Below, in pieces: positions 28,696 to 38,303 of a stretch of 64,000 bases of DNA (the first letter of the stretch is position 1; each line of letters starts with the position of its first letter). A model generated the notes under the pieces. The model ran no database searches, had not been told where the DNA came from, and was given only the letters and a program-made list of their open reading frames with translations. The position numbers were made by a program, and so were the translations under genes. Origin of the DNA: Providencia sp. (GTDB lineage: Bacteria; Pseudomonadota; Gammaproteobacteria; Enterobacterales; Enterobacteriaceae); NCBI RefSeq assembly GCF_003533305.1, contig NZ_DOEH01000023.1, positions 1-64,000 on the forward strand, read 5' to 3'.

Positions 28696-29919
28696 ATGAA
28701 ACGCACATTTATTATGGTTTTAGATTCCTTTGGGATCGGTGCTGCACATGATGCAGATAAATTCGGCGATGTAGGTGCAAACACACTTGGTCATATTGCA
28801 GATGCATGTGCTCGTGGTGAAGCTGATATTGGCCGTAAAGGTCCATTGCATTTACCTAATTTAACTAAACTCGGTTTAGGTAAGGCAGGGGAAGAATCTT
28901 GCGGAACATTCCCAGCAGGTCTTGATCCTAACGCAGAAATTATTGGTGCATACGGCTATGCGAGCGAAATTTCTTCAGGTAAAGACACTCCGTCAGGCCA
29001 CTGGGAAATCGCGGGTGTACCTGTGTTATTCGATTGGGGCTATTTCAGTAATGAAGAAAATAGCTTCCCACAAGAATTGCTTGATACATTAGTTAAAAGA
29101 GCAAACCTTCCGGGTTACTTGGGTAACTGTCACTCATCAGGTACCGTTATTCTTGATCAACTGGGTGAAGAGCATATGAAAACCGGCAAACCGATTTTCT
29201 ATACCTCTGCTGACTCTGTATTCCAGATTGCTTGTCATGAAGAAACGTATGGCTTAGACAAACTGTATGAGCTGTGTGAAATTGCACGTGAAGAGCTTAC
29301 CAAAGGCGGCTACAACATTGGTCGTGTCATTGCGCGTCCATTTGTTGGCGACAAAGCGGGTAACTTTGCACGTACAGGTAACCGTCATGACTTAGCCGTT
29401 GAGCCACCAGCACCAACAATGTTGAAAAAATTAGTTGAAGAGAAACAAGGTGAAGTAGTTTCTGTTGGTAAAATTGCTGATATTTATGCCCATGTTGGCA
29501 TTACCAAAAAAATCAAAGCAACCGGACTTGATGCGCTGTTTGATGCAACAATTGAAGAAATGAAACTGGCTGGCGATAACACTATTGTTTTCACGAACTT
29601 TGTAGATTTCGACTCATCTTATGGTCACCGTCGTGATGTTGCAGGCTATGCTGCGGCGCTCGAATTATTTGACCGTCGTCTACCAGAACTAATGAAACTA
29701 GTTAAAGAAGATGACATTCTTATTTTAACTGCTGACCATGGTTGCGACCCAACTTGGCCGGGTACTGATCATACACGTGAGCACATTCCTGTTCTCATTT
29801 ATGGTCCAAAAGTAAAACCTGGTTCTTTAGGTCATCGTGAAACTTTCGCGGATATTGGTCAGACTGTGGCTAATTATTTTGATTTATCACCAATGGATTA
29901 TGGTAAATCAATGCTCTAA
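28696..29919 (+). CDS. deoB: Phosphopentomutase
   Basis: Converts (deoxy)ribose 1-phosphate to 5-phosphate, feeding DeoC. Alkaline-phosphatase-superfamily fold with 407 residues, the same as E. coli. The first metal and nucleophile region is [19 protein letters not shown], the metal-binding C-terminal part [23 protein letters not shown]. The ATG at 28696 is preceded by AGGAG; an in-frame TTG at 28672 was rejected. It follows deoA by 53 bp. Confidence 0.96.
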   Translation: MKRTFIMVLDSFGIGAAHDADKFGDVGANTLGHIADACARGEADIGRKGPLHLPNLTKLGLGKAGEESCGTFPAGLDPNAEIIGAYGYASEISSGKDTPSGHWEIAGVPVLFDWGYFSNEENSFPQELLDTLVKRANLPGYLGNCHSSGTVILDQLGEEHMKTGKPIFYTSADSVFQIACHEETYGLDKLYELCEIAREELTKGGYNIGRVIARPFVGDKAGNFARTGNRHDLAVEPPAPTMLKKLVEEKQGEVVSVGKIADIYAHVGITKKIKATGLDALFDATIEEMKLAGDNTIVFTNFVDFDSSYGHRRDVAGYAAALELFDRRLPELMKLVKEDDILILTADHGCDPTWPGTDHTREHIPVLIYGPKVKPGSLGHRETFADIGQTVANYFDLSPMDYGKSML

Positions 29920-29937
29920 GCATTTAGATTTTAAATT

Positions 29938-29955
29938 AAGGTGGGAGACCACCTT
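29938..29955 (+). other. Intercistronic hairpin between deoB and deoD
   Basis: Perfect stem AAGGTGG (29938-29944) with CCACCTT (29949-29955) and a GAGA loop of the GNRA type. An AT-rich stretch without a clean T run follows. It may tune deoD expression or protect the upstream mRNA. Confidence 0.55.
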
Positions 29956-29994
29956 AATTATTTTAATTAAATTTATTATTTAAAGGGAATAAAA

Positions 29995-30711
29995 ATGGCT
30001 ACTCCACATATTAATGCTGAAATGGGTGATTTCGCTGATGTTGTTCTGATGCCAGGCGACCCATTACGTGCGAAGTATATTGCAGAAACCTTCCTTCAAG
30101 ACGTGCGTCAGGTGAATAACGTACGTGGCATGCTAGGTTTTACTGGTACCTATAAAGGCCGTAAAATTTCTGTCATGGGTCACGGTATGGGTATTCCTTC
30201 TTGCTCTATTTACGCGAAAGAACTGATTACTGATTTTGGTGTGAAAGTGATTATTCGTGTTGGTTCATGTGGCGCAGTGATGGATGACGTTAAGCTTCGT
30301 GATGTTGTTATCGGTATGGGGGCATGTACTGACTCTAAAGTTAACCGTCTACGTTTTAAAGATCACGACTTTGCCGCTATTGCTGACTATGATTTAGTGC
30401 ACAATGCAGTAGAAGCTGCAAAAGCGAAAGGTTCTAATGTCCGTGTGGGTAACATTTTCTCTGCGGATCTTTTCTATTCGCCAGATCCTGACTTTTTCAA
30501 AGTGATGGAAAAATACGGTATCTTAGGTGTGGAAATGGAAGCTGCGGGTATTTATGGTGTTGCTGCTGAGTTTGGCGCACGTGCACTGACAATTTGTACT
30601 GTTTCAGATCATATTAAAACTGGCGAGCAAACTTCATCAGAAGAGCGTCAAACTACATTTAATGAAATGATTGAAATTGCATTAGAATCAGTGCTGTTAG
30701 GCGATAAATAA
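29995..30711 (+). CDS. deoD: Purine nucleoside phosphorylase
   Basis: Trimeric-hexameric PNP of the NP-I family that phosphorolyses purine (deoxy)nucleosides. The 238-residue protein aligns with E. coli DeoD (239): [27 protein letters not shown] for phosphate and the first active-site His, [23 protein letters not shown] for ribose recognition, and CTVSDHI with the catalytic Asp. It closes the deo operon, followed by a strong terminator. Confidence 0.96.
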   Translation: MATPHINAEMGDFADVVLMPGDPLRAKYIAETFLQDVRQVNNVRGMLGFTGTYKGRKISVMGHGMGIPSCSIYAKELITDFGVKVIIRVGSCGAVMDDVKLRDVVIGMGACTDSKVNRLRFKDHDFAAIADYDLVHNAVEAAKAKGSNVRVGNIFSADLFYSPDPDFFKVMEKYGILGVEMEAAGIYGVAAEFGARALTICTVSDHIKTGEQTSSEERQTTFNEMIEIALESVLLGDK

Positions 30712-30742
30712 TTTTTTATTCGAACCTAAATTATTTTGTAAG

Positions 30743-30769
30743 AATGCCACGTTAAGCGTGGCATTTTTT
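30743..30769 (+). terminator. Terminator of the deo operon
   Basis: Stem AATGCCACG (30743-30751) with CGTGGCATT (30757-30765) and a T run. The right arm and following bases are repeated 799 bp further on after higA. Confidence 0.9.
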
Positions 30770-30774
30770 ATGGC
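30755..30774 (+). repeat. Left copy of a 20-bp direct repeat flanking higBA
   Basis: AGCGTGGCATTTTTTATGGC occurs here and identically at 31554-31573. The repeat consists of the right arm of the deo terminator, its T run and five bases beyond. Confidence 0.9.
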
Positions 30775-30796
30775 GCAAATAAGATATGATTGAAGT

Positions 30797-30843
30797 TAGT
30801 CCCAAAATGGGATTTAATATTGAGTAAGTCCCATTTCGGGACT
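30797..30843. promoter_or_regulatory. higBA operator region
   Basis: Two related palindromes: an imperfect one at 30797-30814 (TAGTCCC then ATGGGATT) and a perfect 6-5-6 one at 30827-30843 (AGTCCC, GGGACT). They lie 12-58 bp before higB, as expected for antitoxin autorepression. Confidence 0.65.
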
Positions 30844-30854
30844 AAGCTAGCAAG

Positions 30855-31160
30855 ATGAAAATCATCTCTATAAAAGCGCTAAAAGACTTTTGGGTAAGGT
30901 ATCCTGAGTCAGAACAACCTCTGAAGGCATGGATAGATGAAGCAATTAAGGCAAATTGGAAAAACCCTTCAGAAATCAAAGGAATGTATCGTAGCGCAAG
31001 TATTTTGAAAAATAAGCGAGCGGTATTTAATATAAAAGGAAATTGTTACCGGTTAATTGTGGCTATTGCATATCAGCGTGGATGGATATTTGTTAAGTTC
31101 ATCGGAACTCATAAACAATATGATAAAGTTGATGCAGAAACGGTGGATTTGGAGTCATGA
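30855..31160 (+). CDS. higB: HigB-type mRNA interferase toxin
   Basis: Ribosome-dependent RNase toxin of the RelE superfamily. The 101-residue protein shows the HigB family pattern: basic N terminus MKIISIKALKDFW, a middle AIKANWKNPSEIKGMYRSASIL, strand pair RAVFNIKGNCYRLIVAI, and C-terminal WIFVKFIGTHKQYDKVDAETV with the catalytic Arg, Lys and His type residues. It precedes its antitoxin, the reversed order typical of hig loci, and the two genes overlap. Confidence 0.9.
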   Translation: MKIISIKALKDFWVRYPESEQPLKAWIDEAIKANWKNPSEIKGMYRSASILKNKRAVFNIKGNCYRLIVAIAYQRGWIFVKFIGTHKQYDKVDAETVDLES

Positions 31161-31522
31161 TAATGAAAATTAAACCCATCAGAACAGAACAAGATTATGA
31201 AGCGGCTCTGCGAGCGGTTTCTCCGATGTTTGATAATGAGCCAGAGCTAGATACCCCAGAGGGGGATTATTTTGAGGTGATGTGTTTACTCATAGAAGAA
31301 TATGAAAAGGAGCATCATCCTATTGAGGCGCCAGATCCTATCGAAGCAATAAAATTTCGTATGGAGCAACAAGGGTTGACGGTTAAGGACCTTGAATCTG
31401 CGATAGGTAAAGCAAACCGAGTATATGAAATTTTGAATGGAAAACGTAATTTAACGCTTCCAATGATCCGCCGGTTGCATTGCCAATTTGGTATTCCATT
31501 ACGTAGTTTAGTGGGTCTCTAA
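31157..31522 (+). CDS. higA: HigA-type antitoxin, helix-turn-helix protein
   Basis: Antitoxin and autorepressor of 121 residues. The acidic N-terminal half (DNEPELDTPEGDYFEVMCLLIEEYE) should bind the toxin. The C-terminal half is an XRE helix-turn-helix (IKFRMEQQGLTVKDLESAIGKANRVYEILNGKRNLT), which would bind the palindromes upstream of higB. The ATG at 31157 overlaps the higB stop within ATGA, so translation is coupled; a second ATG lies two codons later. A terminator follows directly. Confidence 0.9.
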   Translation: MIMKIKPIRTEQDYEAALRAVSPMFDNEPELDTPEGDYFEVMCLLIEEYEKEHHPIEAPDPIEAIKFRMEQQGLTVKDLESAIGKANRVYEILNGKRNLTLPMIRRLHCQFGIPLRSLVGL

Positions 31523-31540
31523 TATTTCTTAATAATAGTT

Positions 31541-31569
31541 TTATGCCACACTTAGCGTGGCATTTTTTA
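31541..31569 (+). terminator. Terminator of higBA
   Basis: Stem ATGCCAC (31543-31549) with GTGGCAT (31557-31563) and a T run, nearly the same sequence as the deo terminator. Confidence 0.85.
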
Positions 31570-31573
31570 TGGC
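31554..31573 (+). repeat. Right copy of a 20-bp direct repeat flanking higBA
   Basis: Identical to 30755-30774. The two copies bracket the whole toxin-antitoxin module. Confidence 0.9.
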
Positions 31574-31580
31574 TTAAATT

Positions 31581-32081
31581 TTAAGCTCGTTTCTTGATGC
31601 GGCTCATCATGACTGCATCAACATATTGCCCATCACGAAAAGCGTAGTCACGCATTTTCCCTTCAAGCTCAAAGCCGAATTTTTCATAGAGTCCAACACC
31701 GCTCTCATTGGTGGCAAAGACTTCTAGTTCGATACGGTGGATGTTCAGCCAATTATCACAGTAATCGACCATCACTTGCATTAGCTGAGAGCCGATACCT
31801 TTACCTTGATGCGCTTCACTGACTGTAATGCCAAAAGTCGCGACATGTTTACGTCGAGCTTGACTGGCTTGGTTAATTACTAATAGCCCAACGACCTTAT
31901 CATCAAGCATGGCAACAAATTGAGTGACGAGCGGATCATTTGCCCCTAATCGCACTTCCCAGGTTTTTTCTGTTGGGTAAGGTAGCTGTAAGGTATTGGC
32001 ATAGGCCGAATAGTCGGCGTGCATTTGAGTGATAGAGGGAACATCGTTCAAGGTTGCTCTGCGGATGGTTACGTTATTCAT
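31581..32081 (-). CDS. yhhY: GNAT acetyltransferase, YhhY-like
   Basis: A 166-residue N-acetyltransferase closely resembling E. coli YhhY (AaaT), which acetylates several amino acids. Shared segments are ANTLQLPYPTEKTWEVRL, the acetyl-CoA loop HQGKGIGSQLMQVM, CDNWLNIHRIELEVFATNESGVGLYEKFGFE and YAFRDGQYVDAVMMSRIKK. The ATG at 32081 fits the family N terminus; 20 more codons upstream are open but not conserved. It is convergent with higA. The exact substrate is not provable here. Confidence 0.82.
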   Translation of the reverse strand: MNNVTIRRATLNDVPSITQMHADYSAYANTLQLPYPTEKTWEVRLGANDPLVTQFVAMLDDKVVGLLVINQASQARRKHVATFGITVSEAHQGKGIGSQLMQVMVDYCDNWLNIHRIELEVFATNESGVGLYEKFGFELEGKMRDYAFRDGQYVDAVMMSRIKKRA

Positions 32082-32262
32082 TGTATATATCTTATTTATT
32101 TTATATGTAAGCATTAATACATCAAGTATTAGCCTTGTCAATGATATGAATTAAATAATATTATTTTCAGCATCAAAAATATGAATATCGCTATTTGATA
32201 TCACTATTTTATAAGTGTCTATATTATTTTTTTAATAGCTCTTAAATTAAAGGAAATAAAGT

Positions 32263-33708
32263 ATGGGTTTTTATATTAGTAGACATATAACAGAATCTGA
32301 TACATTACAAATAATGATTAATAAAAAAATTAATAATAAGAAGGTAAAAGATGAAACATTAAATAAAATGGCAAAAAGAATAGAGTTCATTACACAAAAA
32401 AATAACAATCTTCCTTTCAAGGATGAGCTTGTTAAGGCTAGTGATGCATTAACTAAGTTTAAATGCGTTCCTGCCAAAATTAAGATACAAAAAATGATTG
32501 ATGATACCTTAGCTAAAAATGTGAGTAATGGCATATCGTTAGATAATAAAGTAAGCGATTCTATCACTGATTGTATTAATGAATCTTCCAAAGAATTGGA
32601 TGCTATAATAGATAGTATTCCTACTATAGATAAAAATAAAGATATAAATGGCAAAAATCATTTAATTAAAGAGAGTGATGAAATAAAAGATATTTTCTTT
32701 AAAAAAAGATTTAATGATGATATTTCTGCCAAAACATGCAATGAAATTGAAAAAAGAATTGAAATAATTAAAGGTAAAAAAAATAATGATGAAATGATAT
32801 TTGAAATTAGTACTATAAAGAGTTACTTAATTGAATGTGAATTATCTAGTAATATACATGAAAAAATAAATAAAATATTGGACAAATATTTAGAGTTATT
32901 AATGAAAAAACAAAGAAATAATTTAGTAGTTGATAAATTATTAAAAACAGAAGTAATAGACAATATGCCTGAAAATGGCGTAGAGGCAACAGTTACGGAA
33001 GACCAATTACCACCGGTAGATGTTTTAGAAGATGTCTTAATCTCAACCTTGAAAAACAGCCATTACTCAGATAAAGCTATAGAAAAAGTCAAATGTCATA
33101 TAAAGAAAATAAAGGGTAATGAAGGGATTAAAAAAAGAATATATAATATTTTAAAACTTTCAACAGAACCAAGTGATGTTGAAAGTTGGAAGTATAAAGA
33201 TGAGTTAATTATTTTAAATTTGAAAAAATCAAATGAACTACTTAATTATGAGGTTGGAATTCAGTATGAAAAAAAACTTCATCCTAAATCTAGAACAATA
33301 TCAACATCAACATCAACATCTGATTTACATAAAATACAGGAAAATAAAAATGTCGATGATATTAGGGATATGGCTTTATTAGCGATTGATAATAAAGGAC
33401 GCATAAGGGAATTACCTAATTACATTGAAAATAAACTTAATGAAATTAAAAATAAAGATACAATTAATATACTTAAAGATGCTAGAGTTACATTATTAAA
33501 AGGAGCCGCATATCAATATGATAAAAATCCTGATATTAGTAAGATATTGGAACTGGCTTGTGCTAAAAATATAATTTCAGAGCATAGAGTTTCTTTCGGT
33601 GAGAAAATTACTAATTCATTAAGTGATGTTGGCAACAGAATACGGAAGGTTTTTTTTAATTTTATTTCAGGAGTAAGAAGTATTTGGCATAATCCAACGG
33701 AACACTAA
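32263..33708 (+). CDS. Orphan AT-rich protein with internal alpha-helical repeats
   Basis: A 481-residue protein that I do not recognise. It is dominated by Lys, Ile, Asn, Asp and Glu, and its DNA is much richer in A+T than its neighbours, which suggests horizontal origin. Four degenerate helical repeats are visible at about 29-88, 153-215, 265-322 and 381-437, with a recurring pattern like EKRIEIIKGK...KINKILDKYLEL. A Ser/Thr-rich linker (about 344-353) separates the third and fourth. The C-terminal 40 residues form a basic-hydrophobic segment ending in VRSIWHNPTEH. No signal peptide or clear membrane span is seen. AAAGGA precedes the ATG. A secreted effector or toxin is possible but unproven. 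Confidence 0.75.
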   Translation: MGFYISRHITESDTLQIMINKKINNKKVKDETLNKMAKRIEFITQKNNNLPFKDELVKASDALTKFKCVPAKIKIQKMIDDTLAKNVSNGISLDNKVSDSITDCINESSKELDAIIDSIPTIDKNKDINGKNHLIKESDEIKDIFFKKRFNDDISAKTCNEIEKRIEIIKGKKNNDEMIFEISTIKSYLIECELSSNIHEKINKILDKYLELLMKKQRNNLVVDKLLKTEVIDNMPENGVEATVTEDQLPPVDVLEDVLISTLKNSHYSDKAIEKVKCHIKKIKGNEGIKKRIYNILKLSTEPSDVESWKYKDELIILNLKKSNELLNYEVGIQYEKKLHPKSRTISTSTSTSDLHKIQENKNVDDIRDMALLAIDNKGRIRELPNYIENKLNEIKNKDTINILKDARVTLLKGAAYQYDKNPDISKILELACAKNIISEHRVSFGEKITNSLSDVGNRIRKVFFNFISGVRSIWHNPTEH

Positions 33709-33719
33709 TTATTCTGTTA

Positions 33720-33760
33720 TTATTTAGCCAACAGTTTGATATTAACTATTGGCTAAATAA
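33720..33760. terminator. Inverted repeat between converging genes
   Basis: Perfect 12-bp arms TTATTTAGCCAA (33720-33731) and TTGGCTAAATAA (33749-33760) with a 17-base loop. It lies between the 3' ends of the orphan gene and the M16 protease gene and probably terminates both. Confidence 0.6.
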
Positions 33761-33776
33761 CATTATATTTTAGTTT

Positions 33777-36563
33777 CTACGGCGTCATCATAAAGACTTT
33801 ACTGTTTTGCCCTAAATATTGACGTGCTAAACGGTTAATATCTTCTACTGACAATTGACGGATAATCCCTTGTTCTTGGTTTAACCGTTGATATTGCTTA
33901 TCATCAGAAGCTATTTGCGTCAGAGCTTCAGTCCAATAACCCGAACTATCTGTGACTTGTGCATTTTCAGTCAGCCAGATATTTTTGGCTTCTGTCAGTT
34001 CTTTTTCTGTAATACCTGATTGGCGTATTTGCGAAATAGTTCTCTGTGAAATTTGGATCATCTCATCAGCACGTTCTGGGGAGGTGGTAAAATTCAGGCG
34101 AGCAAAATAGTAAGGTTGTGGTTTTTTTGCCAACATCTGTGAAAAACCGAGGGCATAGATACCACTGGCTTTTTCACGTAATTCACCGCGTAAACGTTGA
34201 CTGACAACAGTATCAAGAAGCTGCATGGCGAGCTGATCTTGCTGTGTCCATTGCGCAGGCGCGGCAAATTGCATACTCACCATACTTTTATCACTGCTAC
34301 TGATGGGATAGCGTTTATCAAAGCTTGCCATTTTTGGCATGATCCCTTGATCTCGCCAAGTTAATTTTTGGTTACTGGCGGGGATAGATGCAACCCATTG
34401 TTCTAATAGTGGTTTTAATTCACGAGTATTGACGGCACCTGTGATCACCAAAGTCATATCTGCGGTTGAAGTCAACAGCTGGCGATTTGCTTGCTGTAAT
34501 TGCTGCGCAGTGAATTGATTCCAACCACCTTTTGGATTAATTACTAGTAATTCGCCATGGTTGTAGCTTTCCAAATTAATATTATCGAGGAAAGTACGTT
34601 CAACCGGTGTTTTTGACAGGTTCAATGCAAAGGATTGTTTTTGTTGCTCCAGTTTTTCACCGCTAAATTGTGGCGCAGTTAGCTTCAAGTGCAACAGTTG
34701 TAATGTGGTTTCTAAGTTATCGACTGGCGTTTTACCACGATAACCGTGGGTAAGTAGTTCACTATAAGGACGCAGCGAAATCTGATTTTGTTTTGCCAGT
34801 AATGCGAGATCACGGGCACTGTAATTGCCGTAACCACTACTTTCAGGTAATTTCAACGCCCAGTCTGTCAGCCCTGCGGTTTGTGCAGTTTCTAAAGAAC
34901 GGCCACCCGGAAGTTGTAAATTGAATTGAATGTCTTCTTTGAGATTTTTATCTGCTTTAACAATTACCTGAATACCATTACTTAATGTCCAGTGCTCTGT
35001 TTTCGCAACGGGCAGTGAAGACTGTTCAACGATAGACCCTTTTACAACGCTCGGTAATTGCAATTGAATCGCTTGGGAACGCAGGGTAAATGGTCCTGGA
35101 GTGCTTTGACGAATGCGCTGCCACTGGGCATTAAACGCGGCATTGTCTATTGCTGCGGCATCAGTATCAGGTCCAATTAACGCCAAACGAGGAGAGGCGA
35201 TTTGCAGAAATTTAGCGATATGCTGCTGTAAGTCTTGTGGCTTAATGTCTTTCATCAACTGATAGCTATTATCGAGCTGTTGGCGCTTGTTCCACATTGG
35301 CATATCGTATTCAAGAGCGGTAGTCACTTGGCCTGCAAGATATTCATTACTGTAGCGCTGTTCAGAAGCGGCTTGCTGACTCAATTTTTTTAACATGGCT
35401 TGTTTGACACTATCGAGCTCTTCTTGTGTGACAGGCTCTGTAGCAAGTCGCTGTAATTCAGTAAACAGGATCTCGGTTGCTCCGGTGTAATCATTCCCTT
35501 TAGGGTGAATAATCATTAATTGTTGTAGGCGTTGATTATCTAACATTGCCCCTTGTTCATTAATACTGATTGAGGGGATCAAGCCGTTATCAACCATTAC
35601 TGAGAAACGTTGATTTAAAATGGCGAGCCATAGGTTATCGAGCAAGTCATCAGTTTGACCAAGGCGGGTATTTAATGGTGCGCTGACGTCTTTTTGCAGG
35701 GAAAACTGTACGTAGCGAGCGCCTTGCTCTTTATCAAATACTCCCTGAACTAACATATTGGTTGAGCCTGCAAAGGTTTTCCATTGCGGATCGTCTTGTG
35801 AGATTTTTTCAGGTTTTGGTAATGCAAATAGGGTATTAACTTCATTGCGTACTGATGATGAATTAAAATCACCAATAACAATCAAAGTCATGCGCTGAGG
35901 TTGATACCATGTTTGATAGTAATTTTTGGCTTGTTCAATCGGGGCTTGGCGAACAACATCTAATGAGCCGATAGGGTTGCGATTAACATAGCGACTGCCG
36001 TGGTAGCGTAGTTTTTCAAGACTATCATTGATGCGAAATCCCATACCTTGGCGTAGGCGCCATTCTTCAACAATGACAGGGCGCTCTTTCTCAAAAGCCT
36101 CTTGATCGAAAGTCATGTTAGATGCCCAATCTGCCATTACCTGTAAACTTGTTGTTACTTGTGCTGGTGTTGCTTCCGGTAATGAAAGCTTATACAGAGT
36201 GGTATTTAGACTGGTAATTGCATTAACATGGCTACCCAGTTTTAATCCCTGTTGCTCAAGTTGCTTAAAGCCGGTTGTACCTGGGAAATGTTTAGTACCT
36301 TTAAAGGCCATGTGCTCAGTAAAGTGCGCTAAACCGAGCTGTTGCTCATTTTCTTGTATCGAACCGCTATTAACCAATAAACGTAATTCAACACCCGGTT
36401 GACTACGTTGCAGCAGGTAAACTTGTAATCCATTATCTAATTGATAATGTTGAATATCGCTACGAACGGGCAAAAGAGTCTGTGAGTTTTTACTGATAGA
36501 ACTGCTCGCGCAGCCTCCTAGCAGCAGACCAATAAATGTCGCTAACGTGATTTTACGAAGCAT
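33777..36563 (-). CDS. M16-family zinc metalloprotease, predicted lipoprotein (PqqL/FusC-like)
   Basis: A 928-residue double-domain M16 peptidase. The inverted zinc motif HFTEH lies at 80-84 with the distal Glu at 160, and the second half is an inactive repeat lacking the motif, as in pitrilysin-type enzymes. The N terminus (LATFIGLLLGGC) has a lipobox with Cys18, so it is likely anchored on the periplasmic side. The family members PqqL of E. coli and FusC of Pectobacterium cleave imported ferredoxin; that role is inferred here from the neighbours. The ATG at 36563 overlaps the ABC transporter gene by 11 bp. It is the last gene of the import operon. Confidence 0.88.
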   Translation of the reverse strand: MLRKITLATFIGLLLGGCASSSISKNSQTLLPVRSDIQHYQLDNGLQVYLLQRSQPGVELRLLVNSGSIQENEQQLGLAHFTEHMAFKGTKHFPGTTGFKQLEQQGLKLGSHVNAITSLNTTLYKLSLPEATPAQVTTSLQVMADWASNMTFDQEAFEKERPVIVEEWRLRQGMGFRINDSLEKLRYHGSRYVNRNPIGSLDVVRQAPIEQAKNYYQTWYQPQRMTLIVIGDFNSSSVRNEVNTLFALPKPEKISQDDPQWKTFAGSTNMLVQGVFDKEQGARYVQFSLQKDVSAPLNTRLGQTDDLLDNLWLAILNQRFSVMVDNGLIPSISINEQGAMLDNQRLQQLMIIHPKGNDYTGATEILFTELQRLATEPVTQEELDSVKQAMLKKLSQQAASEQRYSNEYLAGQVTTALEYDMPMWNKRQQLDNSYQLMKDIKPQDLQQHIAKFLQIASPRLALIGPDTDAAAIDNAAFNAQWQRIRQSTPGPFTLRSQAIQLQLPSVVKGSIVEQSSLPVAKTEHWTLSNGIQVIVKADKNLKEDIQFNLQLPGGRSLETAQTAGLTDWALKLPESSGYGNYSARDLALLAKQNQISLRPYSELLTHGYRGKTPVDNLETTLQLLHLKLTAPQFSGEKLEQQKQSFALNLSKTPVERTFLDNINLESYNHGELLVINPKGGWNQFTAQQLQQANRQLLTSTADMTLVITGAVNTRELKPLLEQWVASIPASNQKLTWRDQGIMPKMASFDKRYPISSSDKSMVSMQFAAPAQWTQQDQLAMQLLDTVVSQRLRGELREKASGIYALGFSQMLAKKPQPYYFARLNFTTSPERADEMIQISQRTISQIRQSGITEKELTEAKNIWLTENAQVTDSSGYWTEALTQIASDDKQYQRLNQEQGIIRQLSVEDINRLARQYLGQNSKVFMMTP

Positions 36564-38253
36564 ATTCTGGTGTTCCTGTTGATAAGTGGGCATTAAATTC
36601 AGATAGATCAATTTGCTGTTCAGCCAGTGAGGAAATAAAGCGTTGATGGCTGACTAAAACAATCGCACTTTCATGAAGTTGTGCCTTTAATAAAGCGATT
36701 AATTCTAATGCGCTATTTTCATCAAGGGCGGATGTGGTTTCATCTAAAAGTAACAATTTAGGGCGATTGAGTAATAAACGAGCAAACATAATACGTTGTT
36801 GCTCACCACCGGAAAGTCGGTTATTCCAATCGGTTTCTAATGTAAGTTGATGATGAAGTTTTTCCAGCCCAACTAAGGTCAGTGCATATTGAAAATCAGC
36901 AAGGCTAAATTTAGAAATAGCTTGTGGATAAGCTAATAAACTATCTAAGCGGCTAATAGGTAAATAAAGGCGTTGTGGTATCCACATTACGCTATTGGTT
37001 CGTGAAATATCACCAGAGAAAAATGGCCAATGACCACTTAGCGTACGTAACAATGTCGATTTACCGATGCCTGAACGACCTGAAATTAACGTCAATTCAC
37101 CTTGTTTAGCGATTAAGCTAACATGATTAATTAGTTGTCTATTGTCGGCCGTTGAAACGGTTAAATTGGCGCTTAAAGGTATTGAGTTTTCTTGAATTTT
37201 GACTTCAGAATTTTTATCATTTTCCAGTAAAATCACAAAATTATACAGACGTGAAACCGTCGCTTGCCATGCTGCAATTTCTTTATAAGCAAAAATAAAC
37301 CAACCTAACGACGTTGCCACGCTGCTGAAGGCTTGGCGTAATTGCATCAAGCCACCTAACATAATTTCACCCGCAAGAAATTTAGGAAGTGCTAATAAAA
37401 CAGGTGCTAATGCTGTAACTTGTTGATATCCCACCGTGTAAAATGACAGATTTCGTTCACAGCTGATTAAGCGATTCCAGTTACCAATGATTTCACTAAA
37501 GCGACCCATCAGCTCTTTTCTATCTTGATTTTCACCGCGTTGACCTGCGATAGCATCGCCGTGCTGGCGGCAGTTAATCAATGAACTACGATAGTCTGCT
37601 TCGCGACGTTGTTTATCCATATGTAAACGACGCAGTGGAAATCCAATCCATTGAGTTAGTGCAATACCAATAATGGTGTAAATAATACAAGCCCAAAACA
37701 TATAACCCGGAATGGTCCAATCACTGCCAGAAAAAGTAAATGTCAGACTACCTGATAGTGTCCATAAAATTGCGGCAAAGGATACAAGGGTTAACATGGA
37801 ATGTAAGAAAGTGACTAATAAATTTAAGGTAGATTCCACTAATAAGCGGATATCTTCTGCAATACGTTGGTCAGGGTTATCAGGCTCTTGGGAAGTGAGC
37901 CTGAGCATGTAGTGCTTGCTGTTAGGGGAAAGCCAGCGACCAAGGATGAGTTCAGTCATGCCTTTACGCCAGCGAATAACAAGCATTTGCTTGAGGTAAT
38001 TTCCCATTACTACTACGAATATAAGCCCACTGACCAATATCACAAAGTATTGCAATAGCCCATATAGCGCTTGTCCATCAAGCTTTTGCAGTGAGTTATA
38101 AAAGTCACCATTCCACGCATTCATTTTGACGTTGAACCAAACCGATGTCAGGGTCAGGCCAAGAGAGGCGAAAAGGAGTATCCAGCAGAAAAGGGCAGCA
38201 CGCTGCCCCCAAAAAGGTTTAACTAAATAGAAAAATTGTTTTAGTGTCTTCAT
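36553..38253 (-). CDS. ABC transporter, fused permease and ATPase (YddA/SbmA-like)
   Basis: A 566-residue half-transporter. The N-terminal SbmA/BacA-like membrane domain has about six hydrophobic segments and the family motif EPDNPDQRIAEDI. The C-terminal ATPase has Walker A SGRSGIGKST, signature LSGGEQQR and Walker B LLLLDETTSALDE. E. coli YddA, encoded beside yddB and pqqL, has the same architecture, and in Pectobacterium FusD holds this place. It would carry the imported protein fragment, iron compound or peptide across the inner membrane, direction not certain. The ATG at 38253 follows AGG; a GTG at 38283 would add ten residues. It lies about 50 bp after the receptor gene. Confidence 0.85.
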   Translation of the reverse strand: MKTLKQFFYLVKPFWGQRAALFCWILLFASLGLTLTSVWFNVKMNAWNGDFYNSLQKLDGQALYGLLQYFVILVSGLIFVVVMGNYLKQMLVIRWRKGMTELILGRWLSPNSKHYMLRLTSQEPDNPDQRIAEDIRLLVESTLNLLVTFLHSMLTLVSFAAILWTLSGSLTFTFSGSDWTIPGYMFWACIIYTIIGIALTQWIGFPLRRLHMDKQRREADYRSSLINCRQHGDAIAGQRGENQDRKELMGRFSEIIGNWNRLISCERNLSFYTVGYQQVTALAPVLLALPKFLAGEIMLGGLMQLRQAFSSVATSLGWFIFAYKEIAAWQATVSRLYNFVILLENDKNSEVKIQENSIPLSANLTVSTADNRQLINHVSLIAKQGELTLISGRSGIGKSTLLRTLSGHWPFFSGDISRTNSVMWIPQRLYLPISRLDSLLAYPQAISKFSLADFQYALTLVGLEKLHHQLTLETDWNNRLSGGEQQRIMFARLLLNRPKLLLLDETTSALDENSALELIALLKAQLHESAIVLVSHQRFISSLAEQQIDLSEFNAHLSTGTPEYAS

Positions 38254-38303
38254 GACGCCTATTTCTTTTTTGTTGTTGCTCACATTGTTATTTTTGTACT
38301 GAA

